Origin: BJGV01 sp964194745
GTDB lineage: Bacteria > Pseudomonadota > Gammaproteobacteria > Burkholderiales > Nitrosomonadaceae
Assembly (NCBI GenBank): GCA_965248035.1
Contig: OZ252054.1
Span: forward strand, 124,001 to 188,000
Length of the DNA: 64,000 nucleotides
Reading direction: 5' to 3'
Every line of letters begins with the position of its first letter. Position 1 is the first letter of the stretch. Below, one piece after another: positions 8,827 to 17,786 of the stretch. The notes under the pieces are model-generated. The model searched no databases. It had not been told where the DNA came from and saw only the letters and a list, made by a program, of their open reading frames with translations. Made by a program: the position numbers and the translations under genes.

Positions 8827-9714
8827 TTAGATTTTAGCTAGTACCTCTGAAACCGTTTTACCCATTGCGGCAGGAGTTGAACAGATCGTGACACCTAGCT
8901 CTTCTAGTATTGCAACTTTTTCTGTAGCACTTTCTCCCGCTGATGAAATAATCGCTCCTGCATGTCCCATACGTCTCCCTTCCGGTGCAGTTAAACCTGC
9001 GATGTAAGCAATTAGTGGCTTACTTAAGTAATTTTTGGAAAAAATTCCAGCTTCTACTTCCTGCGGACCGCCAATTTCTCCGATCATGAGTATCACCTTT
9101 GTTTCAGAATCTGATTCAAATTTTTCTAAAATATCACGATATGAGCTCCCAGTAATTGGGTCACCGCCAATACCTACCGCTGTTGAAATACCTATTCCCA
9201 ATTTTTTCATCTGATCAGCAGCTTCATAGCCCAAGGTGCCTGAACGGCCAATAATTCCAACGTTACCTTGAATATAAATATGGCCAGGCATAATACCCAG
9301 TATTGAACGTCCGGGACTGATAGTCCCGGCGCAGTTAGGGCCAGTTAGCAACATTCTTTCTTCTTTAGGAAAACGACGAAGATAGCTTTTGACAGTCATC
9401 ATATCCTGAGTAGGAATGCCATCAGTGATAGCTACACAGTATTTTATTCCGGCATCTGCAGCCTCCATAATTGAGTCAGCAGCAAATGCGGGCGGAACAA
9501 ATATTATGCTTGCTTCAGCTCTGACTTGGTGCACAGCTTCCTTTACCGTATTAAAAATAGGTAGATCCAAGTGTTGTTGGTCACCCTTTCCAGGAGTGAC
9601 ACCACCTAAAACATTGGAACCATAGTTAATCATGTCTTGGGCATGAAATGTGCCAATTTTTCCTGTAAATCCTTGAATAATAATGCGTGTTTCTTCACTA
9701 ATTAAAATTGACAT
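8827..9714 (-). CDS. mtkB: Malate-CoA ligase / succinyl-CoA ligase alpha subunit
   Basis: The alpha subunit of an ATP-dependent dicarboxylate-CoA ligase carrying the phospho-histidine. The 295-residue protein has the CoA-binding Rossmann start IIIQGFTGKIGTFHA, LTGPNCAGTISPG, GIIGRSGTLGYEA and GRRMGHAGAIIS, whose His is the phosphorylated residue. The ATG at 9714 has AGGA 7 nt upstream and lies 11 nt after the beta-subunit stop. Sequence alone does not separate SucD from MtkB. The malyl-CoA lyase-type gene in the same operon argues for malate-CoA ligase (malate thiokinase) activity. Confidence 0.85.
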   Translation of the reverse strand: MSILISEETRIIIQGFTGKIGTFHAQDMINYGSNVLGGVTPGKGDQQHLDLPIFNTVKEAVHQVRAEASIIFVPPAFAADSIMEAADAGIKYCVAITDGIPTQDMMTVKSYLRRFPKEERMLLTGPNCAGTISPGRSILGIMPGHIYIQGNVGIIGRSGTLGYEAADQMKKLGIGISTAVGIGGDPITGSSYRDILEKFESDSETKVILMIGEIGGPQEVEAGIFSKNYLSKPLIAYIAGLTAPEGRRMGHAGAIISSAGESATEKVAILEELGVTICSTPAAMGKTVSEVLAKI

Positions 9715-9725
9715 TGTGCTTTCCT

Positions 9726-10910
9726 CTAGTATCCCCTCGCAACTACTTCGTTACGAGCCTGGACAACCTTTTCAGCCGCTTCTGCTAATGTCTCTGCCGT
9801 GATGATCGGTAACTTACTCTCAGTAATTATCCGACGACCTTGGTCAACATTTGTACCAGATAAGCGCACAACTAACGGTATCCTCATATCGATATTTTTA
9901 AGTGCCTGTACGACGCCTTCGGCAATCCAGTCGCAACGGTTAATGCCAGCAAAAATGTTGACCAGCAGAGCTTTAACATTTTTATCAGCTAACACTAAAC
10001 GAAATGCCTTTTCTGTGCGTTCGGCGGATGCACCTCCACCAACGTCAAGGAAATTGGCAGGCTCACCACCAGCTAGCTTAATCATATCCATAGTAGCCAT
10101 AGCTAGGCCCGCACCGTTAATCATGCATCCGATGTCCCCATTCAGACCTACGTAGCTCAAACCGTGCTCTGCAGCCGCTACTTCACGAGGATCTCCCTGA
10201 GTTTTATCACGTAACTCGGCAATTTTATGGCGGCGAAATAAAGCATTTTCATCAAAACTCATTTTTGCATCTAGTGCGACTAGCTCGTTACTTTTGGTGA
10301 CTACAAGTGGGTTGATTTCTAGCATATTTGCATCAAGGTCACGTAAGGCACGGTAGCAACTTCTAATGGTTTTAACACTACGAGTTAATAGTTGCGTAGT
10401 TTCTAAGCCTAAAGCAAAGACCATTGTGCGTGCTTGAAAATCTTGTAGACCGACAGCAGGTTCAATATAAATTTTATGTATTGCCTCAGGATTTGTTTCT
10501 GCTAATTGTTCAATTTCCATGCCTCCCTGGGTTGAACCTATCATAACGATACGCTCGTAGCTTCGATCAATCAGAAAACAGAGATACAATTCTTTAGTAA
10601 TGTTTGTTCCAGCCTCAACATAAACACTAGAGCAGATTTTTCCTGTTGGACCGGACTGATTAGTGACTAGTCTTTTACCCAATAATTCTTCTGCTGCCAT
10701 TTCAACTTCATCGTGAGTTTCACATATTTTGATGCCGCCAGCTTTACCACGCGCGCCTGAATGAATCTGTGCCTTTACTACCCAATTATTAGAGTTTATT
10801 TCTCGCGCGCGCTGTACCGCCTCGTCGGGGCTATAAGCTAGACCACCATCTGCTATCTTGACGCCATACTCTGCTAAAATTTCTTTTGCTTGATATTCAT
10901 GGATGTCCAA
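9726..10910 (-). CDS. mtkA: Malate-CoA ligase / succinyl-CoA ligase beta subunit
   Basis: The ATP-grasp beta subunit of the CoA ligase, 394 residues. It begins MDIHEYQAKEILAEYGV from a TTG at 10910, preceded by AAGGGTGAG. The ATP-grasp block VVKAQIHSGARGKAGGIK, the EINPLVV metal-site motif and NIFAGINRCDWIAEGVV, typical of the family, follow. Compared with methylotroph MtkA as I remember it, many blocks agree, including the QGDPRE...AEHGLSY region. With the alpha subunit and the CitE/Mcl-like gene it forms a three-gene operon (52 bp, then 11 bp gaps), suggesting the malate to malyl-CoA to glyoxylate plus acetyl-CoA steps. Confidence 0.87.
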   Translation of the reverse strand: MDIHEYQAKEILAEYGVKIADGGLAYSPDEAVQRAREINSNNWVVKAQIHSGARGKAGGIKICETHDEVEMAAEELLGKRLVTNQSGPTGKICSSVYVEAGTNITKELYLCFLIDRSYERIVMIGSTQGGMEIEQLAETNPEAIHKIYIEPAVGLQDFQARTMVFALGLETTQLLTRSVKTIRSCYRALRDLDANMLEINPLVVTKSNELVALDAKMSFDENALFRRHKIAELRDKTQGDPREVAAAEHGLSYVGLNGDIGCMINGAGLAMATMDMIKLAGGEPANFLDVGGGASAERTEKAFRLVLADKNVKALLVNIFAGINRCDWIAEGVVQALKNIDMRIPLVVRLSGTNVDQGRRIITESKLPIITAETLAEAAEKVVQARNEVVARGY

Positions 10911-10961
10911 TGTCTCACCCTTATTTAAAAATAGTAAAGAAAATAATGTCTTAGTCTGTCT

Positions 10962-11921
10962 TTAAATTCTTGTGACCATTTTTACGGCGATTGACTCTGC
11001 TACTTCTACCACGTTGTTAGCCATTCTTGCTGAAGCAGCATCAATTAATCGGCCATCTAACGCGGCTGCACCTTTCCCTTGCGCAGCCGCTTCTTGTAGT
11101 GCAGTTAAGATTCGTTTTGCTTTTTCAATTTCTGCAGCAGGTGGTGTAAAAATTTCATTCGCAAGAGAAACTTGTGATGGATGAATTGCCCACTTGCCTT
11201 CAATGCCTAGTGCAGCTGCTCTTCTAGCAGCTAGTTTAAAGCCATCTGGATCTTTTATATCGCCAAAGGGGCCATCAATTGGACGTAAGCCATAAGCACG
11301 ACAGGCAACTGTCATTCGGCTGATAGCTGAATGCCATTGGTCACCCGGATAATCTGGATTAAGACCACCAATGTTGGTTGTTCTAGCGCGATTACTAGCT
11401 GCATAGTCCGCCACACCAAAGTGTAAGGCCTCAAGACGACCTGCAGCTCCGTTGCGAGCGATGTCTTCGACATTAGACATGCCTAAAGCTGTTTCAATCA
11501 AAACCTCAATCCCAATCCTGTTTTTTAAACCCTGTTGGATTTCTAACTGGTTTAGCATAGCTTCAACCATGTAAACATCGGAGTAGACACCTACCTTTGG
11601 AACCAGAATGGTGTCTAGCTTGTGGCCGGCTTGTTCAATTAGATCAACTACATCGCGGACCATAAATTGAGTGTCTAGGCCATTGATTCGCACTGAAAGT
11701 GATACACCATGTTCTTTCCAGTCTAAATCGTTTATAGCTTCAATAATATTTTTACGAGCCTGTATTTTGTCGTCTGGAGCAACTGCATCTTCAAGATCAA
11801 GAAAAACGAAGTCTACACCACTCTTCATCGCTTTTTCGAACATGTTTGGATTTGAGCCTGGAACAGCTAATTCACAGCGCTGTACTCGTAATACAGAAGC
11901 CTCATGTAATGTGTGGCTCAT
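10962..11921 (-). CDS. mcl: Malyl-CoA lyase / CitE-family lyase
   Basis: A TIM-barrel HpcH/HpaI/CitE-family enzyme of 319 residues that would cleave malyl-CoA into acetyl-CoA and glyoxylate, or run in reverse. Visible marks are RCELAVPGSNPNMFEKA at the start, VFLDLEDAVAPDDK (substrate/Mg aspartates), IGIEVLIETALGMSN, LHFGVADYAAS and GKWAIHPSQV. The ATG at 11921 follows AAGGA by 5 nt. First gene of the operon with the malate-CoA ligase subunits, which supports malyl-CoA rather than citryl-CoA as substrate. Whether a full serine cycle or another glyoxylate route exists cannot be seen here. Confidence 0.87.
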   Translation of the reverse strand: MSHTLHEASVLRVQRCELAVPGSNPNMFEKAMKSGVDFVFLDLEDAVAPDDKIQARKNIIEAINDLDWKEHGVSLSVRINGLDTQFMVRDVVDLIEQAGHKLDTILVPKVGVYSDVYMVEAMLNQLEIQQGLKNRIGIEVLIETALGMSNVEDIARNGAAGRLEALHFGVADYAASNRARTTNIGGLNPDYPGDQWHSAISRMTVACRAYGLRPIDGPFGDIKDPDGFKLAARRAAALGIEGKWAIHPSQVSLANEIFTPPAAEIEKAKRILTALQEAAAQGKGAAALDGRLIDAASARMANNVVEVAESIAVKMVTRI

Positions 11922-12326
11922 CTAGTCCTTCCTAAGATAGATGTTATTGAATATAGGTACTACTCAGTTTTGTTGTTTTGTTATATTTGATCTGGTCTGA
12001 AACATGTTAAATCAATCATATTTCATTAGTGCAACACGCCATTCTACTTTTGGAAAACATAATGTCAATTTTTACTTGAAATTATGAGTAATCTGGTTTT
12101 AACAGTACAACCATCAGTTAGGTACTATGATTCCTTTGCCAAGCAAAAATTGGCGAAGTCAGAAATATAGTTTATTGCAAAGTTACAGCACCTCTATCTT
12201 ATTTTTACTTATTGGTAGTTACTAGATTTCATAAGGTGAAGCATTGAAATTACGTAAATACGCTATGGAACCGCATCATCTTAATCTCTTCTTTTCGTAT
12301 TTAAATGCTTTAAATCAATATGAAAT
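11922..12326. other. Intergenic region, AT-rich, no gene seen
   Basis: About 400 bp between the divergent mcl operon and the tRNA-fMet promoter. No ORF or RNA structure is convincing. It should contain the mcl promoter on the minus strand. Confidence 0.4.
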
Positions 12327-12356
12327 TTGACCCTAATATGTTCACCTTGCTATAAT
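12327..12356 (+). promoter_or_regulatory. Promoter of tRNA-fMet
   Basis: TTGACC (12327-12332), an 18-nt spacer and a perfect TATAAT (12351-12356), ending 13 nt before the tRNA 5' end. Confidence 0.75.
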
Positions 12357-12369
12357 TTGATACTACTGG

Positions 12370-12446
<77 letters not shown>

Positions 12447-12554
12447 ATTTTAGACGTCAATATAGAACAATAGAAGTCGTCCTCCATAATCGGTTTCTAC
12501 CTATTTTGAGCTAGGCCCCAAAGCCCCGCCTGGTAGTCGTAATGGTTGAGTTAT

Positions 12555-12650
12555 GGCGAGCCTCCCCGCATTGCATAGTGGTGAACCTGGTCAGATCCGG
12601 AAGGAAGCAGCCACAGCTATTCTCTGTAAGTGCCGGGGGTTAGGCTCGCC
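12555..12650 (+). ncRNA. ffs: Bacterial small SRP RNA (4.5S)
   Basis: About 96 nt whose ends pair (GGCGAGCCTCCC with GGGGTTAGGCTCGCC). The apical region holds GGTCAGATCCGGAAGGAAGCAGCC in two conserved pieces, the Ffh-binding loop of 4.5S RNA. It lies between tRNA-fMet and dnaX, as in many betaproteobacteria. Confidence 0.95.
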
Positions 12651-12832
12651 ACCCCTTTTATTATATCGTTACTCAGAGTTAACCTGTTAACCCTGTTGTT
12701 GGCTCTACTTTGAATTATTCGTAATAGGTCCAGTTGATATGCTGCACTTGCGAAAGATACAGTAGATTGCGTTTCAGATTATCCAGATTACAATACTCCT
12801 CATTACCCTTTACCAACTATTAAGCAACTACC

Positions 12833-14467
12833 GTGTCTCAAACCCAAGTTCTTGCTCGTAAATGGCGCCCAAAAGATTTCTCTGGTCTGACTGGACAGGA
12901 TCATGTGATTAAGGCGCTTACTAACGCGCTTGAACAAAAACGCTTGCATCATGCCTATCTGTTTACAGGTACACGTGGTGTTGGCAAAACTACTATTGCG
13001 CGCATTTTGGCCAAGGCTCTCAACTGTGAATCTGGTATTACAACTAAACCCTGTGGTAAATGTGCTGCATGTATCGAAATTGATAGTGGGCATTTTATTG
13101 ATTTAGTTGAACTGGATGCTGCCTCTAACACACAAGTGGATAATATGCGTGAACTGCTGGAAAATGCACTCTACGCACCAACCTGTGCTCGGTACAAGAT
13201 ATACATCATTGATGAAGTACATATGCTTTCCAAGTCAGCTTTCAACGCCATGCTTAAGACCCTAGAAGAGCCTCCTGACCATGTAAAATTTGTACTAGCC
13301 ACTACTGAACCACAAAAGATTCCTATCACTGTTTTATCGCGTTGTTTGCAATTTAACCTAAAACAAATCCCGCCTACCTTGATTGCCACTCATCTCAAGT
13401 ATGTGCTAGAACAGGAGAAAATTAGTTGCGATGAGGCTTCATTGCAACTACTAGCACGTGCGGCACAGGGTAGCATGCGTGATGCCCTAAGCATGCTGGA
13501 TCAGGCGATTATTTTTGGTAAAGGCAAGGTTGAAGAAACAGAGATTCACGCCATGCTAGGCACCATTGACCAAACCTATCTCTATGATCTACTGGAAGCA
13601 CTTATTCAAAAAGACGGCGCACGGATGCTAGCTGTAGCTGATGCAATAGAGGTGCGAAGTTTGTCATTTGATACTGCTTTGCAAGAGTTGGCGGGGTTAT
13701 TCCATAGCCTTGCTTTAGCGCAGATAGTTCCACAGGCTATTAGCGAAAATGTACCAGAGCATGAAAAGATTTGCTCACTAGCAAAAAAATTTACGCCTGA
13801 GGATCTTCAGTTATTTTATCAAATCGCTTTGCATGGTCGTGCTGATTTAGGCCTGGCGCCGGATGAATATTCTGGTTTTACTATGGCATTGATGCGTATG
13901 CTGGCCTTTGCTCCAGAAAGTTCATCAGAAAATATCACCGTTTCTCACGCACCATCTAGCATTGTTCCAAAAGAAAAATTACCTCTCTTTGATGGAAAGC
14001 TGAGCAAGCCAGATATTAATACAACGCATGCCTCTCCCCCAGCGCTGAATGTGATGACAGCACTGAGTCTAGACTCTTGCACAAATCAACTGAATAGTGA
14101 CTGGGCGGTATTGGTGAATCAATTAAAATTAAATGGCATGGCAAAAATGCTGGCGCAGAACTGTGAAATGAAGAATTTCTCTACAGATAATATCGAACTA
14201 TGCGTGCAAGCAGAGCATAAGCATTTATTAGAAAAGACATACCAGGACAAGATAAAAAAAGCGCTAGGCGAGCATTTCGGAAAACCTGTACGATTAAAGC
14301 TTTCTGTAGGGAGCGTTACTGGCATGACGCCAGCAGAACTAGATACTCGTGAGAAGCAGTCGAAACAGCTACAAGCTGTCGCAACTATTGAGACTGATCC
14401 GTTTGTACGCGAATTAGTGGATAATTTTGATGCAAAATTAATTATTTCTTCAATTAAACCTATTTAA
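12833..14467 (+). CDS. dnaX: DNA polymerase III subunit gamma/tau
   Basis: The clamp-loader ATPase of the replicative polymerase. The 544-residue protein has Walker A FTGTRGVGKTTIA near residue 45, a zinc site with cysteines from NCE through CGKCAACIEID, Walker B IDEVHMLS near 127 and sensor 1 LATTEPQKIP. Domains I-III run to about 370 and a tau-type tail follows. The start is GTG at 12833, beginning the MSQ-QVLARKWRP-type N-terminus. A run AAAAAAA at about 14260 near the 3' end could slip, but its position does not fit a known gamma-producing site. First of the dnaX-ybaB-recR cluster. Confidence 0.97.
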   Translation: MSQTQVLARKWRPKDFSGLTGQDHVIKALTNALEQKRLHHAYLFTGTRGVGKTTIARILAKALNCESGITTKPCGKCAACIEIDSGHFIDLVELDAASNTQVDNMRELLENALYAPTCARYKIYIIDEVHMLSKSAFNAMLKTLEEPPDHVKFVLATTEPQKIPITVLSRCLQFNLKQIPPTLIATHLKYVLEQEKISCDEASLQLLARAAQGSMRDALSMLDQAIIFGKGKVEETEIHAMLGTIDQTYLYDLLEALIQKDGARMLAVADAIEVRSLSFDTALQELAGLFHSLALAQIVPQAISENVPEHEKICSLAKKFTPEDLQLFYQIALHGRADLGLAPDEYSGFTMALMRMLAFAPESSSENITVSHAPSSIVPKEKLPLFDGKLSKPDINTTHASPPALNVMTALSLDSCTNQLNSDWAVLVNQLKLNGMAKMLAQNCEMKNFSTDNIELCVQAEHKHLLEKTYQDKIKKALGEHFGKPVRLKLSVGSVTGMTPAELDTREKQSKQLQAVATIETDPFVRELVDNFDAKLIISSIKPI

Positions 14468-14481
14468 TAGTGGAGGTTAAA

Positions 14482-14808
14482 ATGATGAAAGGTGGCTTGG
14501 GACCATTGATGAAACAGGCCCAGCAAATGCAAGAGAAAATGAAAAATATGCAGGAACAACTGGCCACAGTAGAAGTTGAAGGCCAGTCTGGTGCAGGCAT
14601 GGTTACAGTTGTGATGACCTGTCGTTACGATGTTAAGCGAGTAAATATTGACGATAGCCTGATGGGTGATGACAAGGATATGCTTGAGGATTTACTTGCT
14701 GCTGCGGTTAATGATGCAGTGCGGCGTGTTGAAATAGCTACACAAGAAAGAATGGCAGGGTTTACAACAGGCATGGGTTTGGCTCCGGGAATGAAGTTGC
14801 CATTTTAA
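14482..14808 (+). CDS. ybaB: YbaB/EbfC family nucleoid-associated protein
   Basis: A small dimeric DNA-binding protein, here 108 residues. It contains the family pattern MKGGLGPLMKQAQQMQEKM at the N-terminus and the central VTVVMTCRYDVKRVNIDDSL strand pair. The ATG at 14482 (or the adjacent ATG at 14485) is placed just after GGAGG. A GTG at 14470 opens the frame earlier but overlaps the ribosome site, so it is not preferred. It lies 14 nt after dnaX and about 80 nt before recR, the standard order in proteobacteria. Confidence 0.95.
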   Translation: MMKGGLGPLMKQAQQMQEKMKNMQEQLATVEVEGQSGAGMVTVVMTCRYDVKRVNIDDSLMGDDKDMLEDLLAAAVNDAVRRVEIATQERMAGFTTGMGLAPGMKLPF

Positions 14809-14887
14809 GTTCGTGAGGTGTAAACCGTGAGCTGGCAAGATAGACCCCAATTTTCGTCTCTATTGCTATATTCACACTTCATTCATA

Positions 14888-15484
14888 ATGAAAACTCCCA
14901 CAACTCTTGAGAATTTGATTGAGTCGTTGCGCTGTTTGCCAGGTGTTGGATCCAGGTCGGCGCAACGAATGGCCTATCACTTGTTACAGTACGATCACGT
15001 GGGCGCACATCAGCTTGCCAATGCGCTGGATAAGGCATTAACGGATATCAAACATTGCGAAATGTGTAATAGTTTTACTGAAGCATCGATTTGCACACTA
15101 TGCTGTTCTCCACGACGCGATGCGAGTCTTTTGTGTGTAGTTGAAATGCCCGCCGATCTACTGATGATTGAGCAGGCGCAATGCTACAAGGGCATGTATT
15201 TCGTGCTGATGGGTAAACTTTCTCCACTTGATGGTGTCGGCCCCAAAGAAATTCACCTTGACCGACTGCTGAAGCGAGTCCAAGACGACATAGTAAGTGA
15301 AGTCGTACTTGCTACAAACTTTACTGTGGAGGGAGAAGTTACTGCACATTATATTAGTGAGCTACTAAATAGTAGGGGCATCAAAGTTACGCGCATTGCA
15401 CGAGGGTTACCAGTTGGTGGCGAGCTCGAGCATGTTGATAGTGGCACGCTAGCACAGGCAGTTATGGAGCGTAGGGAGGTTTAA
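14888..15484 (+). CDS. recR: Recombination protein RecR
   Basis: A 198-residue member of the RecFOR gap-repair pathway that helps load RecA. It shows the helix-hairpin-helix start LIESLRCLPGVGSRSAQRMA, the four-cysteine zinc finger CEMCNSFTEASICTLC near residue 57, then a Toprim domain with LLCVVEMPADLLMIE and a C-terminal GLPVGGELEHVD. The ATG at 14888 gives the expected start. Downstream of ybaB on the same strand and intact. Confidence 0.97.
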   Translation: MKTPTTLENLIESLRCLPGVGSRSAQRMAYHLLQYDHVGAHQLANALDKALTDIKHCEMCNSFTEASICTLCCSPRRDASLLCVVEMPADLLMIEQAQCYKGMYFVLMGKLSPLDGVGPKEIHLDRLLKRVQDDIVSEVVLATNFTVEGEVTAHYISELLNSRGIKVTRIARGLPVGGELEHVDSGTLAQAVMERREV

Positions 15485-15622
15485 TTTTATTAGTTATATT
15501 TTGTTAGATTCCAGTTAATACCTTTCCGTATTATCTTCAGGTTTTATTCATTGCTATCTCTTTTACTTTTAAACTAAAATTGGAAAAAAGTAGGGGTGGG
15601 GCTTTGTTACTCCGGGAAATAG

Positions 15623-16438
15623 ATGAAAACTGGCAGACTAAGAAGAGAAGTACAGAGGAAAACACAAGAGTCACTTAATGCTAATACTAACCCTATGTTT
15701 GCACCAGCAGTTAGGCAAAAACTGCATAAATTACTGGCGCAAATTGGGCTTGGTTCGCGACGTGAAATGGAGAAGTTGATTGCTACTGGCCAGGTAACTA
15801 TAAATGGAAAAATAGCAAAAATCGCTGATCGAGCTGGCACTGAAGATGTAATACGAATAAAAAATCGTATTATTCATCTAAAATTCAGCGAAGGTTTACC
15901 TAAAGTTATACTTTATCATAAATCAGAAGGGGAAATTGTTAGCCGTAACGATCCACATAACCGACTCTCAGTATTCAATAAACTACCGAAACTCAAAACA
16001 TCTAAATGGGTATCAATTGGTAGACTTGATTTTAATACCTGTGGATTACTAATTTTCACTACGGACGGAGCATTGGCCAACCGATTAATGCACCCGCGTT
16101 TTGAAGTTGAACGTGAATATGCAGTTCGAGTTATAGGGCGATTGAACTCAAATCAGATAACACTGTTAAATACAGGGATTGAACTGGGAGATGGACTGGC
16201 AAAATTTGATTACCTGTCTGATCAAGGAGGAAAGGGCTCCAATCACTGGTATCGAGTAATATTAAAAGAGGGTAAGAACCGTCAAGTTCGACGTATGTTT
16301 GAGGCAATAGGGCTGACAGTGAGTCGCTTGATCCGAGTGCGTTTTGGTGCTGTTAAACTACCGCGACGCCTGAAGCGCGGAAAGTCGGTGGAACTAAGTA
16401 AGGAAGAAGTAGAATGTTTATTAGAACTGTCCTCATAG
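15623..16438 (+). CDS. rluB: 23S rRNA pseudouridine synthase, RluB type
   Basis: An RsuA/RluB/E/F-family pseudouridine synthase of 271 residues. An N-terminal S4 RNA-binding domain (about 32-80, KLHKLLAQIGLGSRREMEKL) precedes the catalytic domain, with the active-site Asp in IGRLDFNTCGLLIFTTDG near residue 133. RLMHPRFEVEREYAVRV and EGKNRQVRRMFEAIG follow. RluB usually has E where this one has C in the catalytic motif (FNTEGLL); the catalytic D is kept. The paralogue choice (RluB versus RsuA/RluE) rests on the C-terminal KLPRRLKRGK pattern and is moderately sure. Confidence 0.85.
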   Translation: MKTGRLRREVQRKTQESLNANTNPMFAPAVRQKLHKLLAQIGLGSRREMEKLIATGQVTINGKIAKIADRAGTEDVIRIKNRIIHLKFSEGLPKVILYHKSEGEIVSRNDPHNRLSVFNKLPKLKTSKWVSIGRLDFNTCGLLIFTTDGALANRLMHPRFEVEREYAVRVIGRLNSNQITLLNTGIELGDGLAKFDYLSDQGGKGSNHWYRVILKEGKNRQVRRMFEAIGLTVSRLIRVRFGAVKLPRRLKRGKSVELSKEEVECLLELSS

Positions 16439-16616
16439 TTTGTAAACTTAGAAAGTTATTTGTATACAGATATCTGATAAGCCATCAAGTAAGTTTGTCG
16501 TATTTCAATTAAAAATAAATTAGGTATATCAATTCATTACAGCACTAAGAAAGTGTAAAATCTGATTTTTATTTTTTCTCTTTTTCAACAATACTACTTC
16601 TATAAGAGATTCTTTT

Positions 16617-17750
16617 TTACTTCAGCAACAAATTCTCCAGTGTAAGCTGATAAATTTCTGATAGTTGTTCTAAATCATTTACTTCCACGCATTCATTAAG
16701 TTTGTGGATACTTTCATTGACTGGACCAAACTCTACTACTTGTGGGCAAATATCAGCAATAAAACGCCCATCAGAGGTACCACCAGCAGTAGACAATTGT
16801 GGTTCGATTCCTACTATTCTTTTAACTGCTTTATTTATTGCCTCTACCAGGTTACCCTTAGGAGTAAGATAGGGCTTTCCAGAAAGTGTCCACTGTAAGT
16901 CATAATCTAGGCCGTGTCGGTTGAGTATTTCATATACTTTAGTTTGTAGTGATTTGACCGTGCTAGCGGTAGAGAAACGAAAATTAAATAATTTTTTAAC
17001 TTCACCAGGAATTACATTGGTTGCACCAGTTCCCCCAAAGATATTAGAAATTTGCCAAGTAGTTGGTGGAAAATATTCGTTGCCGCAATCCCACTCAGTT
17101 TGTGCAAGTTCAGCAACGGCAGGGGCAGCAAGAAGTATAGGATTTTTAGCCAAATGTGGATAAGCAATATGCCCTTGTATGCCCTTTACAGTAAGAGTTC
17201 CAGATAGAGATCCACGTCTACCATTTTTAATAGTGTCACCTAATTGGTTCATACATGTGGGTTCACCAACAATACAATAGTCAATTGTCTCATTCCGTGC
17301 TTTAAGAGCTTCCACTACCCTGACAGTGCCATCCACTGCAACGCCTTCTTCATCTGAAGTAATAAGAAGGGCAATTGAACCGCTGTGATTTGGGTGTACG
17401 TTTACAAATGCTTCAATCGCTGTAATAAATGCGGCTAACGATGTTTTCATATCTGCCGCACCACGTCCATAAAGCTTTCCATCACGAATTGTTGGTATAA
17501 ATGGGTCGCTTTCCCATTTTTCTAATGGGCCAGTTGCTACCACATCTGTATGGCCGGCAAAACATACAATTGGTATTGCCGTCCCACGTCTTGCCCAAAA
17601 ATTGTCTACCCCGCTGCAATGCATCTTCTCAATGTCAAAGCCAAGTTTTTCTAGACGGTCAATTAGAATTTCCTGACAACCACTGTCGTCAGGAGTAAGT
17701 GAACGATAGGTTATAAGTTTTTGTGCGAGAGACAAAGTATCTTTATGCAT
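16617..17750 (-). CDS. dapE: Succinyl-diaminopimelate desuccinylase
   Basis: A zinc metallopeptidase-family (M20) enzyme that removes succinate from N-succinyl-LL-diaminopimelate in lysine and peptidoglycan precursor synthesis. The 377-residue protein has the metal-binding VCFAGHTDVVATGP, GRGAADMKTSLAAF and SDEEGVAVDGTVRVVE motifs plus IVGEPTCMNQLGDTIKNGRRG and GGTSDGRFIA. The start ATG at 17750 follows AGGA by about 9 nt. Third gene of the dapC-dapD-dapE set, 36 nt after dapD, so all three late succinylase-branch steps are encoded together. Confidence 0.97.
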   Translation of the reverse strand: MHKDTLSLAQKLITYRSLTPDDSGCQEILIDRLEKLGFDIEKMHCSGVDNFWARRGTAIPIVCFAGHTDVVATGPLEKWESDPFIPTIRDGKLYGRGAADMKTSLAAFITAIEAFVNVHPNHSGSIALLITSDEEGVAVDGTVRVVEALKARNETIDYCIVGEPTCMNQLGDTIKNGRRGSLSGTLTVKGIQGHIAYPHLAKNPILLAAPAVAELAQTEWDCGNEYFPPTTWQISNIFGGTGATNVIPGEVKKLFNFRFSTASTVKSLQTKVYEILNRHGLDYDLQWTLSGKPYLTPKGNLVEAINKAVKRIVGIEPQLSTAGGTSDGRFIADICPQVVEFGPVNESIHKLNECVEVNDLEQLSEIYQLTLENLLLK

Positions 17751-17786
17751 AGGAGTTTCCTGAAACTGGCGCCAAATAGTTATTGT

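Noticed and set aside
9799..10155. 118-codon plus-strand ORF opposite mtkA
   Set aside because: It is the antisense shadow of a well-conserved ATP-grasp gene, with no ribosome site.
14250..14270. A-run in dnaX as a programmed frameshift site for gamma
   Set aside because: The seven-A run near 14260 is within the last quarter of the gene and lacks an obvious upstream Shine-Dalgarno-like or downstream hairpin combination; a product ending there would not correspond to the usual gamma boundary.
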